Shown: piece after piece, positions 25,420 through 33,760 of the stretch
Position numbering within the stretch: the first letter of the stretch is position 1
Layout: the number at the start of each line of letters is the position of its first letter
Assembly: GCA_035995025.1 (NCBI GenBank)
Contig: DASYKY010000079.1
Coordinates: 193,345-257,344, forward strand
Origin: Actinophytocola sp035995025
GTDB taxonomy: Bacteria > Actinomycetota > Actinomycetes > Mycobacteriales > Pseudonocardiaceae
Length of the DNA stretch: 64,000 nt
Direction of reading: 5' to 3'
Position numbers and translations under genes: made by a program
The notes under the pieces: generated by a model
What the model was told of the DNA's origin: nothing
The model's input: the letters and a program-made list of their open reading frames with translations, nothing else
The model's database searches: none

Positions 25420-25703
25420 ACGCCGAGTCGATCTCCGAGTGGCTGACGGCGGTCGGCGTGCCGGCCACGATCGTGTCCATCGGTACCGAGGCCGACAACG
25501 CGTGGTGCCTGGTCCGCGACGAGCTCCCGGACGCCGAGGGCGCCTACGGCTGGGAGGTCTTCTGGCGAGAGCAGGGCAACCGCTACGACTGGGCCCGCTT
25601 CACCAACGAGCAGGTCGCCTGCCACTACCTGTTCGGCCGCCTCACCTGGGCCCAGGTCGTGCGCGGCGCGGTCGGGCTCCTCCCGGCCGCCAACCCCGCC
25701 TAA
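25416..25703 (+). CDS. predicted immunity protein for the TNT toxin
   Basis: A 95-residue acidic protein starting MNAESISEWLTAVGVP. It has alternating strands and aromatic residues (AYGWEVFWREQGNRYDW) and no export signal. Its ATG overlaps the toxin stop (ATGA), the usual arrangement of an immunity gene, and its size and acidity suit an inhibitor of a basic toxin domain. The function is inferred from context. Its TAA overlaps the stop of the convergent hisN. Confidence 0.72.
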   Translation: MNAESISEWLTAVGVPATIVSIGTEADNAWCLVRDELPDAEGAYGWEVFWREQGNRYDWARFTNEQVACHYLFGRLTWAQVVRGAVGLLPAANPA

Positions 25704-26473
25704 CCGCGCAAGATCGACAGGGCCGCCTCGTGCAGGTGGCCGTTCGTCGCCAGGGCCGAGCCGCCGTCGAAGCGCGGCTCGCCCGTCAGGTCCGTGAACT
25801 CCCCGCCCGCCTCGGTGACCAGGATCTGCACCGCCGCGAGGTCCCACGCGTTCGCGACCGGCTCCGCCACCACGTCCAGCCCGCCCTCGGCCACCAGGCA
25901 GTGCTGCCAGTAGTCCCCGAACGCCCGGCTCTCCCAGCACGCCGCCACCAGCGCCAGGTACCGCTCGCGCGCCTCCCCCCAGGACTGCAGGTCCGTCGTC
26001 GACACGTACGCGTCGTCCAGCGACCGGACGCCCGACACCCGCAGCCGCCGGGTCACGCCGCCGAACGAGCCGAACGCGCCCGCGCCCGCGGCCGCCCACC
26101 ACCGCCGCCCGAACGCCGGCGCGGACACCACGCCGACGACCGGCGAACCGCCCTCGACCAGCGCGATCAGCGTCGCCCACGCCGGCACGCCGCGCAGGAA
26201 GTTCTTCGTCCCGTCGATCGGGTCGACGACCCACGTCCGGCCGGGGCCGAGCGTGCCGCCGCGTTCCTCGCCCAGGATCGCGTCTTCCGGGCGGTCCGCG
26301 GCCAGCACCGCGCGGATCGCGTCTTCGACGGCCGTGTCCGCGTCGGTGACCGGCGAGCGGTCCGGCTTGCGGTCCACGACGAGGTCCTCCGCGCGGAAGC
26401 GGGCCGTCGTGATCGCGTCCGCGGCGTCGGCCAGTCGCAAAGCGACAGAAAGATCATCAGCGTGGATCACCAT
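25700..26473 (-). CDS. hisN: histidinol-phosphatase (inositol monophosphatase family)
   Basis: A 257-residue Mg2+-dependent phosphatase. It shows GEERGG and DPIDGTKNF (metal-binding Asp-Asp), and near the C-terminus the ANAWDLAAVQILVTEAGG signature. Sequence flavour and length fit HisN-type histidinol phosphatases of actinobacteria more than SuhB. No other his genes adjoin. It is divergent from the response regulator with 32 bp between starts. Confidence 0.85.
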   Translation of the reverse strand: MVIHADDLSVALRLADAADAITTARFRAEDLVVDRKPDRSPVTDADTAVEDAIRAVLAADRPEDAILGEERGGTLGPGRTWVVDPIDGTKNFLRGVPAWATLIALVEGGSPVVGVVSAPAFGRRWWAAAGAGAFGSFGGVTRRLRVSGVRSLDDAYVSTTDLQSWGEARERYLALVAACWESRAFGDYWQHCLVAEGGLDVVAEPVANAWDLAAVQILVTEAGGEFTDLTGEPRFDGGSALATNGHLHEAALSILRG

Positions 26474-26505
26474 GACCGCATGCTGTCACGCCTAGTCTTA
26501 AGTGC

Positions 26506-27165
26506 GTGAGTGTCGTACTGCTGGCCGAGGACGATGCGGCGATCGCCGATCCGCTGTCCCGCGCCTTGAACCGGGAGGGCTACGAGGTCCGCGTCGTGGT
26601 CGACGGCCACAGCGCGTTCGAGTCGGCGAACGGGGGCGGCATCGACCTCCTCGTCCTCGACCTCGGGTTGCCCGGCATCGACGGGCTCGACGTGTGCCGC
26701 CGGCTGCGTGCCGCCGGCCGCGGCATCCCCGTCCTGATGCTGACCGCCCGCGCCGACGAGGTCGACTTCGTCGTCGGGCTCGACGCGGGCGCGGACGACT
26801 ACGTGGCCAAGCCGTTCCGGCTGGCCGAGCTGCTCGCCCGCATCCGCGCGCTACTGCGCCGCCAGGCCCCCGGCACCATCGAGGTCAACGGCGTCAAGAT
26901 GGACCTCGCCGCCCGCCAGGTCCTCGTGGACGGCGACGAGGTGACGCTCGCCAACAAGGAGTTCGAGCTGCTGCGCGTGCTCATCCAGAAGGCCGGCCAG
27001 GTCGTGACCCGCGAGGAGATCCTCGACGAGGTGTGGGGCGGCCCCGAGCTGAAGACCAGCAAGACGCTGGACATGCACATGTCGTGGCTGCGCCGCAAGC
27101 TCGGCCACCGCGCGGCCCGGATCGCGACCGTGCGCGGGGTCGGTTTCCGCTTCAACGCCGAGTAA
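26506..27165 (+). CDS. OmpR/PhoB-family response regulator
   Basis: A 219-residue two-component regulator. The receiver domain has D9/D10, phospho-acceptor D52 and K102 (DDYVAKPFR). The C-terminal winged helix has LANKEFELLRVLIQKAG and TVRGVGFRF. GTG at 26506 follows TAGTCT (26493-26498) by 7 nt with no ribosome-binding site, so it is probably leaderless. The histidine kinase follows after 3 bp. Target genes unknown. Confidence 0.93.
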   Translation: MSVVLLAEDDAAIADPLSRALNREGYEVRVVVDGHSAFESANGGGIDLLVLDLGLPGIDGLDVCRRLRAAGRGIPVLMLTARADEVDFVVGLDAGADDYVAKPFRLAELLARIRALLRRQAPGTIEVNGVKMDLAARQVLVDGDEVTLANKEFELLRVLIQKAGQVVTREEILDEVWGGPELKTSKTLDMHMSWLRRKLGHRAARIATVRGVGFRFNAE

Positions 27166-27168
27166 GCC

Positions 27169-28467
27169 GTGCGCCGCCGCGTTCTGCTGGCGATCCTGCT
27201 GGCCGTCACCGTCACCGCGTGCCTGCTGGGCATCCCGCTCGGCTACACGGCGACGGCGATCGTCGAGAGCCTCACCCGCGAGGACCTCGCCGGCCGCGTC
27301 CGCCAGATCGCGGCGATCCTCGACGACGAGGTCGCGGGCGGCCACGACGTCGACCTGCGGGGCGTGCAGCTCGCCGTGCCGACCGGCGGCCACCTGCTGG
27401 TCACGCTGCCCGACGCGGGCAAGGACCTCACCCTCGGCCCGGCGCTGCGCGGCGACACGATCAGCGAGGAGGTGCCGATCGTCCAGCACGGCACCGTGCG
27501 GCTGTCCATCGACGCCGGCCCGATGCGCACCACGCAGACCCAGGTCGCGCTGCTGGTGGCGCTGGTCGTGGTGGCGACGATCGGCATCGGCTTCCTGGTC
27601 GCGAGCGTGACCGCGCGCCGCCTGGCCCGCCCGCTGCGCCACGTCGCAGACCGCGCGTCCCGGCTCGGCGCGGGCGACTTCCGGCTGGACCGCACCCGCT
27701 ACTTCGTGCCAGAGCTGGACTCCGTTGCAGAGGCGCTCGACGCGTCCGCCACCGCGCTCGCCCAGCTCGTGCAGCGGGAGCGGGAGCTCGTCGGCGACGT
27801 CTCCCACCAGCTGCGCAGCCGGCTCACCTCGCTGCAGCTGCGCATCGAGGAGCTGACCTCGGTGCCCGACGAGGAGATCGCGCACGAGGCCCGCGCCGCG
27901 CTGGAGCAGGCCGAGCGTCTCGCGGACGTCCTAGACGAGCTGATGGCCGCCGCACGCGAGGCCAGGGCGGTCGGCGCGGAGCCGGTGGAGCTGGGCACCG
28001 AGCTGCTCGGCATCGCCGACGAGTGGCGTGCCCCGCTGCGCGCGGAGGGCCGGTCGCTGAAGCTGAAGCTGCAGGACGGCCTGTGGGCGAAGGTGTCGCC
28101 CGCGCGGCTGCGCGAGGTCATCGGGGTGCTGCTGGACAATGCGCTGCGCCACGGCGCCGGCGCGGTCACGCTCGCCGCCCGCGGCGACGGCGCGGGCACC
28201 AGCGGCGGCCCGCTGGTGGTCATCGAGGTGTCGGACATGGGCAACGGCGTGCCCGACGAGCTGGCCGAGCACATCTTCGAGCGCGGTGTGTCCGGCGGCG
28301 GCTCGACCGGTCTCGGCCTGGCGCTGGCCCGCGCGCTGATCGACTCCGACGGCGGCCGCCTCGAGCTGTCGGCCAAGCGCCCGGCGACGTTCACGGTGTT
28401 CCTGCCGGTGCCCCGCGCCGGCGACGTGCAGGGCGTGCGCTGGCCCGCCGAGCGCTCACCCCGCTAG
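27169..28467 (+). CDS. sensor histidine kinase
   Basis: A 432-residue membrane kinase with TM1 at about residues 7-29, a ~90-residue extracytoplasmic sensor region, TM2 at about 125-147, HAMP and an H-box with H213 (GDVSHQLRSRLTSL). The ATPase domain has N324 (LLDNALRHG) and Gly-rich SDMGNGVPDEL and GGGSTGLGLAL loops. Partner of the preceding regulator. The signal is unknown. Its TAG overlaps the stop of the convergent CPBP gene within CTAG. Confidence 0.92.
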   Translation: MRRRVLLAILLAVTVTACLLGIPLGYTATAIVESLTREDLAGRVRQIAAILDDEVAGGHDVDLRGVQLAVPTGGHLLVTLPDAGKDLTLGPALRGDTISEEVPIVQHGTVRLSIDAGPMRTTQTQVALLVALVVVATIGIGFLVASVTARRLARPLRHVADRASRLGAGDFRLDRTRYFVPELDSVAEALDASATALAQLVQRERELVGDVSHQLRSRLTSLQLRIEELTSVPDEEIAHEARAALEQAERLADVLDELMAAAREARAVGAEPVELGTELLGIADEWRAPLRAEGRSLKLKLQDGLWAKVSPARLREVIGVLLDNALRHGAGAVTLAARGDGAGTSGGPLVVIEVSDMGNGVPDELAEHIFERGVSGGGSTGLGLALARALIDSDGGRLELSAKRPATFTVFLPVPRAGDVQGVRWPAERSPR

Positions 28468-29129
28468 CCGACCGCCACGATCAGGCCGAGCAGCGACCAG
28501 TCGACCAGCAGGTGCGCGGCCGCCGACACCCACACGCTGCCCGTCGTGACGTACGCGGCGAGCAGCACGACCCGGGCGGCGCCGACGACCACGAAGCACT
28601 GCAGCAGGTTCCAGTCGTAGGTCGGCAGGTGCGCGGCGGAGAACAGCAGGACCGCGCCGAGCCCCGCCAGCGCGACGGCGGCGCCGGCCGACAGGCGCAG
28701 GCGGCCGAGCCAGGACAGCAGCGCCAGGAACGGCAGCACGGCCAGCAGCTCCTCGCCCAGCAGCTGCGGCACGAGCGCGAGGAACGTCAGCACCCGCTCG
28801 GCGGGCGTCATGCCCAGGAGTTCGCCGCCCAGCGGGTTCGGGCTGAAGTCGGCCGCGCCGGCCAGCAGGATGCCCAGCCCCAGCAGCACGAGCACGCCGA
28901 CCATGGCGAACCCCAGGGCCCAGACCGGGTCGAGGGCCCGCGGCCGGGGGAAGATCACCCGCCACCGGCCGGGCACCGCACGCGCGTACACCGCGAGCGG
29001 GATCGCGACGAACCCGAGTGCGCGGACCCAGATCCCGGGCACGCCCGGCACGGGCAGCGCGACGAGCACCGCGAACCCCACAGCCAGGCCGAGCATGACC
29101 AGCCACCAGCGGCCGCCGGAGACCCGCAC
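28464..29129 (-). CDS. CPBP-family intramembrane protein (metalloprotease-like)
   Basis: A 221-residue multi-TM protein. GTG at 29129 is the only plausible start after the upstream gtrA stop; its ribosome-binding site is weak. CPBP motif 1 is present as GEELLAVLPF, but the Arg of EExxxR is replaced by Val. The later AAHL and HLLVDW His motifs are present. CPBP proteins include CAAX-type proteases and bacteriocin self-immunity proteins; activity here is unproven. Confidence 0.7.
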   Translation of the reverse strand: MRVSGGRWWLVMLGLAVGFAVLVALPVPGVPGIWVRALGFVAIPLAVYARAVPGRWRVIFPRPRALDPVWALGFAMVGVLVLLGLGILLAGAADFSPNPLGGELLGMTPAERVLTFLALVPQLLGEELLAVLPFLALLSWLGRLRLSAGAAVALAGLGAVLLFSAAHLPTYDWNLLQCFVVVGAARVVLLAAYVTTGSVWVSAAAHLLVDWSLLGLIVAVG

Positions 29130-29158
29130 CGGCCTGCCGTCGTGGAAGGGGAGAGTGC

Positions 29159-29707
29159 TCAGGAGTGGCCGAGCTCCTCGGCCGGGTCGTCCGTCGCGGC
29201 GGCACTGCCGCGACGGCGCGTGCCCAGCTCGTCCGGGAACACCCAACGCCGGAACGCCCAGTACCGGAAGAACATGGCGAGCAGCATGCCGATGATCGAG
29301 CCGCTCGCGAAGTCGGCGATCTCCTGGACGAGCCGCGACACGTTCGGCTCCTCCAGCATCAGCCAGTACCGCGAGACGTACAGCGGCGCCGAGTTGAGCG
29401 CGACGCCGATGCCGGAGATCAGGAAGAACAGCGCCGCCTCGTGGTGGCGCTCGCGGCCGCCGCGGGTGCGGAAGGACCACTCCCGGTTGAGGACGTAGGA
29501 CACGATCGTCGCGACGATGATCGCGATGATCTTCGCGGTGACCGGCTTGTCCTCCAGGACCGACAGTTTCAGCACGTACCAGATGCCGTTGTCGATCACG
29601 AACGTCGTTCCGCCGACGACGGCGAACTTGAGCAGCTCGCGGTGCTTGAGGAGCGCGGCACGCACCGGTTCGGGCACCCGGGCGAGAACGGTGTCGACGG
29701 CGGTCAC
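29159..29707 (-). CDS. GtrA-family membrane protein (copy 1)
   Basis: A 182-residue protein with four predicted transmembrane helices (LLKFAVVGGTTFVIDNGIWY, then AKIIAIIVATIVSYVLNREWSF and two more), typical of GtrA. The family takes part in moving polyprenyl-linked sugars across the membrane. GTG start. It is a tandem paralogue of the next gene and shares a 46-bp identical DNA stretch (29437-29482). Confidence 0.88.
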   Translation of the reverse strand: MTAVDTVLARVPEPVRAALLKHRELLKFAVVGGTTFVIDNGIWYVLKLSVLEDKPVTAKIIAIIVATIVSYVLNREWSFRTRGGRERHHEAALFFLISGIGVALNSAPLYVSRYWLMLEEPNVSRLVQEIADFASGSIIGMLLAMFFRYWAFRRWVFPDELGTRRRGSAAATDDPAEELGHS

Positions 29708-29759
29708 GCCCGCAGTCTACGGAGAGGCGCGTCGCGACGACCGGCCGCGTCCGGTTGGT

Positions 29760-30254
29760 CTACGCCGCTCGCCCGGCTTCGCCCGGTTCGTCCCAAGTGG
29801 TCCCTGCCCTCGGGCCCGGCGCCGGGGAGCGCGCGTCTGCCTGCGGAAACACCCACTTCCGCAGGGCCCAGAAGCGGAACACCATCGCGACGAGCGAGCC
29901 GATGACGATGCCGCTGACGAAGTCCGCCACCTCCTGGGTGACCAGCCCGACGCGCGGCTCGGCGAGGCCGAGGACGTAGCGCGAGACGTACAGCGGCGCC
30001 GCGTTCAGCGCGACGCCGATGCCGCTGATGACGAGGAACAGGACGACCTCGTGGTGGCGCTCGCGGCCGCCGCGGGTGCGGAAGGACCACTCGCGGCTCA
30101 GCACATAGGAAAATGCGGTGGCCACGAGGACCGCGATGGTCAGCGCGGTGACCGGGCGGCCGGTGAGCACCGTGTACTTGAGGGCGTAGTTCAGCACGGT
30201 CGTCGTCGCGTTGCACACGGCGCCCACGACGAGGAAGCGGACCACCTCACCCAT
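29760..30254 (-). CDS. GtrA-family membrane protein (copy 2)
   Basis: A 164-residue four-TM GtrA protein (VVRFLVVGAVCNATTTVLNY, SYVLSREWSFRTRGGRERHHE). It is about 50% identical by eye to copy 1 and holds the other copy of the 46-bp identical block (30047-30092). In mycobacteria one gtrA gene (Rv3277) sits at this position beside purK. A cell-envelope glycolipid or arabinogalactan precursor role is inferred from the family. Confidence 0.88.
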   Translation of the reverse strand: MGEVVRFLVVGAVCNATTTVLNYALKYTVLTGRPVTALTIAVLVATAFSYVLSREWSFRTRGGRERHHEVVLFLVISGIGVALNAAPLYVSRYVLGLAEPRVGLVTQEVADFVSGIVIGSLVAMVFRFWALRKWVFPQADARSPAPGPRAGTTWDEPGEAGRAA

Positions 30255-30329
30255 GGACTCCGAGGCTAGGTGGCCCGGCGGTGCCGGACGGCCGTCCTGT
30301 AGCCCGCCTGCACCCGGCCGCGACCGGGC

Positions 30330-32684
30330 CTAGCCGCCCAGCAGCCAGCCGAGCAGACCGCCGAGCCCGCCATCGCCGCCCGAGGGCGGATCGGTGGCCG
30401 GCGCGGGCGACGGCTCGGACCGCTCCACCGGGGAGGACGACGGCGGGGACGACGGTGGCGGCGTCTCGCCGGCCGGCTCCGGCTCGCTCGGGGTCCCGCT
30501 CGGCTTCTCGTTCGGCTTGCCGGTCGGCTTCTCGTGTGTGGGCGTGTCCGGTGCCTGCGGCGTGTTCGTCGTCGACTGCTCGCCGGTGACCGGGCCGGGT
30601 GCGGTCGAGGTCGGCGGCGGGACCGGGGTGAGCAGGCCCGGCGGGAGCGGCCACGCCCAGTGCCGCAGGTGCACGACCTTGCTGTCGGTCGCCGAGCCGA
30701 GCGTCGCGGCCACGTGCACCTCGTGCGGCGGGATGCCCCGCTTCACCGGCCACGGGTCGGGGTCGAGCTCGAACACGGTCTCGACCGTCTCGCCGGGGTC
30801 GACCGCGGACCTGGTGGTGCAGGTGGTGGCCGCCTGGACCGAGCAGGTCAGCACGCGATCCGCGGTGATCAGCTGGGCGGGCTGGTCGATGGTGATCGTG
30901 ATCGGCTTGGTGCTGGTGCCGGTGTTCTCGGCCCGGGCCTCGAGCGTGGGGTGCAGCCAGATGCCGGGCAGGAGGCCGAGCCACTCGGCGTCGGCGCTGA
31001 GCACGACGGCGTCGGTCGTGGCCGGCGGCCGGACGTCGACGCGCACCGACACGGTGATGTTGATCATGGAGCCGGCCATGACGGTGCCGGTGATCCGGCC
31101 GCCCCGGCTGCCCTCGGCGGCGACCACGCGGAACCGCAGCGTCACCGACTCGCCGGGACGCAGTCCCGCGGCGGTCGAGCAGACGACGACGGTCGTGCCG
31201 CCCGGGCAGTCGACGGTGCCGGCGCGGGCCCCGTCGAGGCGCAGCAGCGGCTCCGGGCCGTACCGGTCGCCCGCGGGCAGGGCGGTGACGCCGGGCGGCA
31301 GGTTCAGCGTGGCGACGACCGGGTCGGACACCGTGCCGCCGGAGTTCCGCACGGTGATGGGCACGTCGGCGGGCTCGCCGCCGCCGACCAGGCTGACCGG
31401 TGCGACCGGTGGCGTCGCGATCAGGTTCGCCGGCGCGGGCGGCGCCGGCTCGCCCGGTGCGGGGGCAGGCGCGGGCGGTGGTGCCGGCGGGTTCGGCGCG
31501 GGTGGTGCGGGTGGCTCGGGCGGGTTCGGTGCGGGTGGTGCGGGCGGGTTCGGTGCGGGTGGTGCGGGTGGCTCGGGCGCCGGTGGCGCGGGCGGTGCTG
31601 GCGGTGCGGGCGGCTCGGGTGCCGGGGGCTGCGGCTTCGCGGGCGGGGGCGTCGGCGCGGGCGGCTGCTGGGTGGGCGTCGGCGCGGCGGCCGGGATCTC
31701 CTGCTTCGCGCCGCCCGCGGTGAGAGCCACCGCGATGGCCGCGGCGAGCGCCACCCCGGACGCGGCGACGCCGAGGAACTGGCGGGGCACGGACGCCGCC
31801 GCGTTGGCCGCGCCACCCGCACCGCCCGCCGCACCGCCGGCGGCCGCCGCGGCGCCCGCCGCGGTGAGCACGCCGCCGTGCGCGGCCGTGGTGGTGGCGA
31901 GGTAGCCGACGGCGCCGGCGCCGAGCACGAGCGGGGCGACGAACCCGCGCATCGCGCCGTTGACGTCGGCCAGCTCGGCGGCCAGCGCGCGGCATCGTGC
32001 GCACTCGTCGAGGTGCGTCTCGACCTGGGCCTTCTCCCGCTTGGCGAGCCCGCTGCGGGTCCAGGCGCCGAGCCGCTCGGCGGTGGCGCGGCAGCGGGCC
32101 TCGGTGGTCTCGGCGAGGTGCACCTGCAGGTAGGCCTGGCGCAGGCCCTCGCGGGCGCGGTAGGCGAGCGCGGACACGCCGTTGGCGGTGAGGCCGAGGA
32201 TGGGCGCGACCTCGGCCGGCGACTGGCCTTCGATCTCGGTGTGCCACAGGACGGCCTGCCAGCGCTCGGGCAGCCGGGCGAACGCCTGCGCGGCCAGCGA
32301 GCGCTCGAGCCCGGCGACGGCGGTGTCGGAGAACGGCTCGGCGACCTTCGCGCCGCCCACGGTCTCCACGTCGTCGGACAGCTCGATCTTGCGGTCCCGG
32401 CGGGTCTTGTCGTATGCGGTGTGCCGCAGCGCGGTGAGCAGGTAGGCGCGGAACGCGGAGTCCGGGCCGCGGCCGGCGCGCAGGGTGTCGAGGACCTTCG
32501 CGAACGCCTCGGAGACGAGGTCGTCGGCCTCTGCGGGGGAGCGGCTGAGCTGGCGGGCGAGGTTGTGCGCGGAGGCGACGTGCCGTTCGTAGAGGGAGCC
32601 GTAGGCCGAGACCGTGCCCTTGCGCACCGCGTCGATCAGCTCCGCATCGCTGGGCCCCTCGAAATCAGCGGGAACGGTGGCCAC
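30330..32684 (-). CDS. membrane-anchored sigma factor fused to zinc anti-sigma motif and extracytoplasmic domain
   Basis: A 784-residue protein. Residues 12-100 are sigma-70 region 2 (ERHVASAHNLARQLSRSPAEADDLV). Residues 125-190 are region 4 (ARLPERWQAVLWHTEIEG, helix-turn-helix). H224-xxx-C228-xx-C231 is the zinc anti-sigma (ZAS) motif. A likely TM helix lies at 303-325, then a ~100-residue Pro-rich stalk, a DUF11/Ig-like beta domain (about 435-650) and a Ser/Pro tail. The sigma factor, its anti-sigma motif and a surface sensor are thus on one chain. GTG has a GAGGAGG site. Target genes unknown. Confidence 0.85.
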   Translation of the reverse strand: MATVPADFEGPSDAELIDAVRKGTVSAYGSLYERHVASAHNLARQLSRSPAEADDLVSEAFAKVLDTLRAGRGPDSAFRAYLLTALRHTAYDKTRRDRKIELSDDVETVGGAKVAEPFSDTAVAGLERSLAAQAFARLPERWQAVLWHTEIEGQSPAEVAPILGLTANGVSALAYRAREGLRQAYLQVHLAETTEARCRATAERLGAWTRSGLAKREKAQVETHLDECARCRALAAELADVNGAMRGFVAPLVLGAGAVGYLATTTAAHGGVLTAAGAAAAAGGAAGGAGGAANAAASVPRQFLGVAASGVALAAAIAVALTAGGAKQEIPAAAPTPTQQPPAPTPPPAKPQPPAPEPPAPPAPPAPPAPEPPAPPAPNPPAPPAPNPPEPPAPPAPNPPAPPPAPAPAPGEPAPPAPANLIATPPVAPVSLVGGGEPADVPITVRNSGGTVSDPVVATLNLPPGVTALPAGDRYGPEPLLRLDGARAGTVDCPGGTTVVVCSTAAGLRPGESVTLRFRVVAAEGSRGGRITGTVMAGSMINITVSVRVDVRPPATTDAVVLSADAEWLGLLPGIWLHPTLEARAENTGTSTKPITITIDQPAQLITADRVLTCSVQAATTCTTRSAVDPGETVETVFELDPDPWPVKRGIPPHEVHVAATLGSATDSKVVHLRHWAWPLPPGLLTPVPPPTSTAPGPVTGEQSTTNTPQAPDTPTHEKPTGKPNEKPSGTPSEPEPAGETPPPSSPPSSSPVERSEPSPAPATDPPSGGDGGLGGLLGWLLGG

Positions 32685-32923
32685 GATCCTCCTCTTCTCG
32701 CACGTGCCTGCCCCGATCCGGTCGTAAACGAGCCCGATTCGCTATAGACACGCCTCCGGGCACAGTGTGACGGATCCCGCCGAATGCGGCACACGCGATC
32801 ACCGGAATGGTGGTAGGGGATCGCCCCACCGGCGGAACCGGCAGCATTTCACCCGAACGGCGTCACGGATGTCGGTTCTCCGCGTTTCTACGACGAAGGC
32901 TCGGCGGAAGATGGGACGACCAA

Positions 32924-33760
32924 GTGACAGTACGTGCGGCCGGGTCGCGCTCACACCGTGGCGACGCTGACGATACTGATCACGCGCTGCGGGTGCTGCG
33001 GGCGCGCTGGCGGACCGCCAGCATCGCGGCCGGCTGGCGCTTCCCGAGTGACTGGGGCCTGCCCGAGGTCGACGCGGTGTGCTCGTCGGCGGTGCGCCGG
33101 ACGGATCTCACGGTCACGTTGTCGAACCTGGGCCGCGCGCGGGCCGAGGCGGGGGCGGGCCTGGACGAGACGCTGACCGACCTCGCCGCCCTGCACGCGG
33201 TGCTCACCTCGCCGGAAACCTCGTCCGGCCTGATCGCCCCCGACCCGAACGCGGCCCCGACCGCGCTGGTCCGCCCGACCGCGCTGGCCTGGGCGGACGC
33301 GTCGTCGGGAGAGCTGTGCAACGCGGGCGCGACGGAGAGCCTGACGAGCCTGACGACGCACGCGTACCTGCGCACCCGGCTGGGTGAGGTGTACCGGCAG
33401 GCCGAGCGCGACGGGGTGGCGGTGCCGGAGAGCCACTCGCTGCTGGCGGTGACGCTGGACCTGTCGGCGGTGGTCGGCTGGTCGCGGCTGATGGCGATGG
33501 TCCTGGTGGCGGACGTGCTGCGGGAGATCTTCGACGGCGGCGAGAGCATCGCCCTGCTGGGCCCGTCCGTGGCGGTGGTCCTGGCCTCGCGCGACACGGC
33601 GTTCGGGGACCGGGCGCTGACCGCGGGCTGGCACGTCGGGGACCGCCTGTCGGCCGACCCGCAGCTGGCGTCGAGCAAGCGGCCGTGGCTGCGGGTGGAG
33701 AAGCTGCCGCCCACCGTGGCCGAGGCCCGCGACCTGCTCCGTCGTATCAGCCGGGCCTAA
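32924..33760 (+). CDS. cytoplasmic protein of unknown function, weak GGDEF-like C-terminal half
   Basis: A 278-residue protein. GTG at 32924 is chosen because sequence before it does not look coding; the open frame extends to 32807. A helical N-terminal half (ALRVLRARWRTASIAAGW) is followed by an alpha/beta half (SLLAVTLDLSAVVGWSRLMA, then IALLGPSVAVVLASRD) that resembles a degenerate nucleotide-cyclase/GGDEF fold, with no catalytic motif visible. Divergent from the sigma fusion and possibly related to its signalling; convergent with the amidohydrolase. Confidence 0.65.
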   Translation: MTVRAAGSRSHRGDADDTDHALRVLRARWRTASIAAGWRFPSDWGLPEVDAVCSSAVRRTDLTVTLSNLGRARAEAGAGLDETLTDLAALHAVLTSPETSSGLIAPDPNAAPTALVRPTALAWADASSGELCNAGATESLTSLTTHAYLRTRLGEVYRQAERDGVAVPESHSLLAVTLDLSAVVGWSRLMAMVLVADVLREIFDGGESIALLGPSVAVVLASRDTAFGDRALTAGWHVGDRLSADPQLASSKRPWLRVEKLPPTVAEARDLLRRISRA

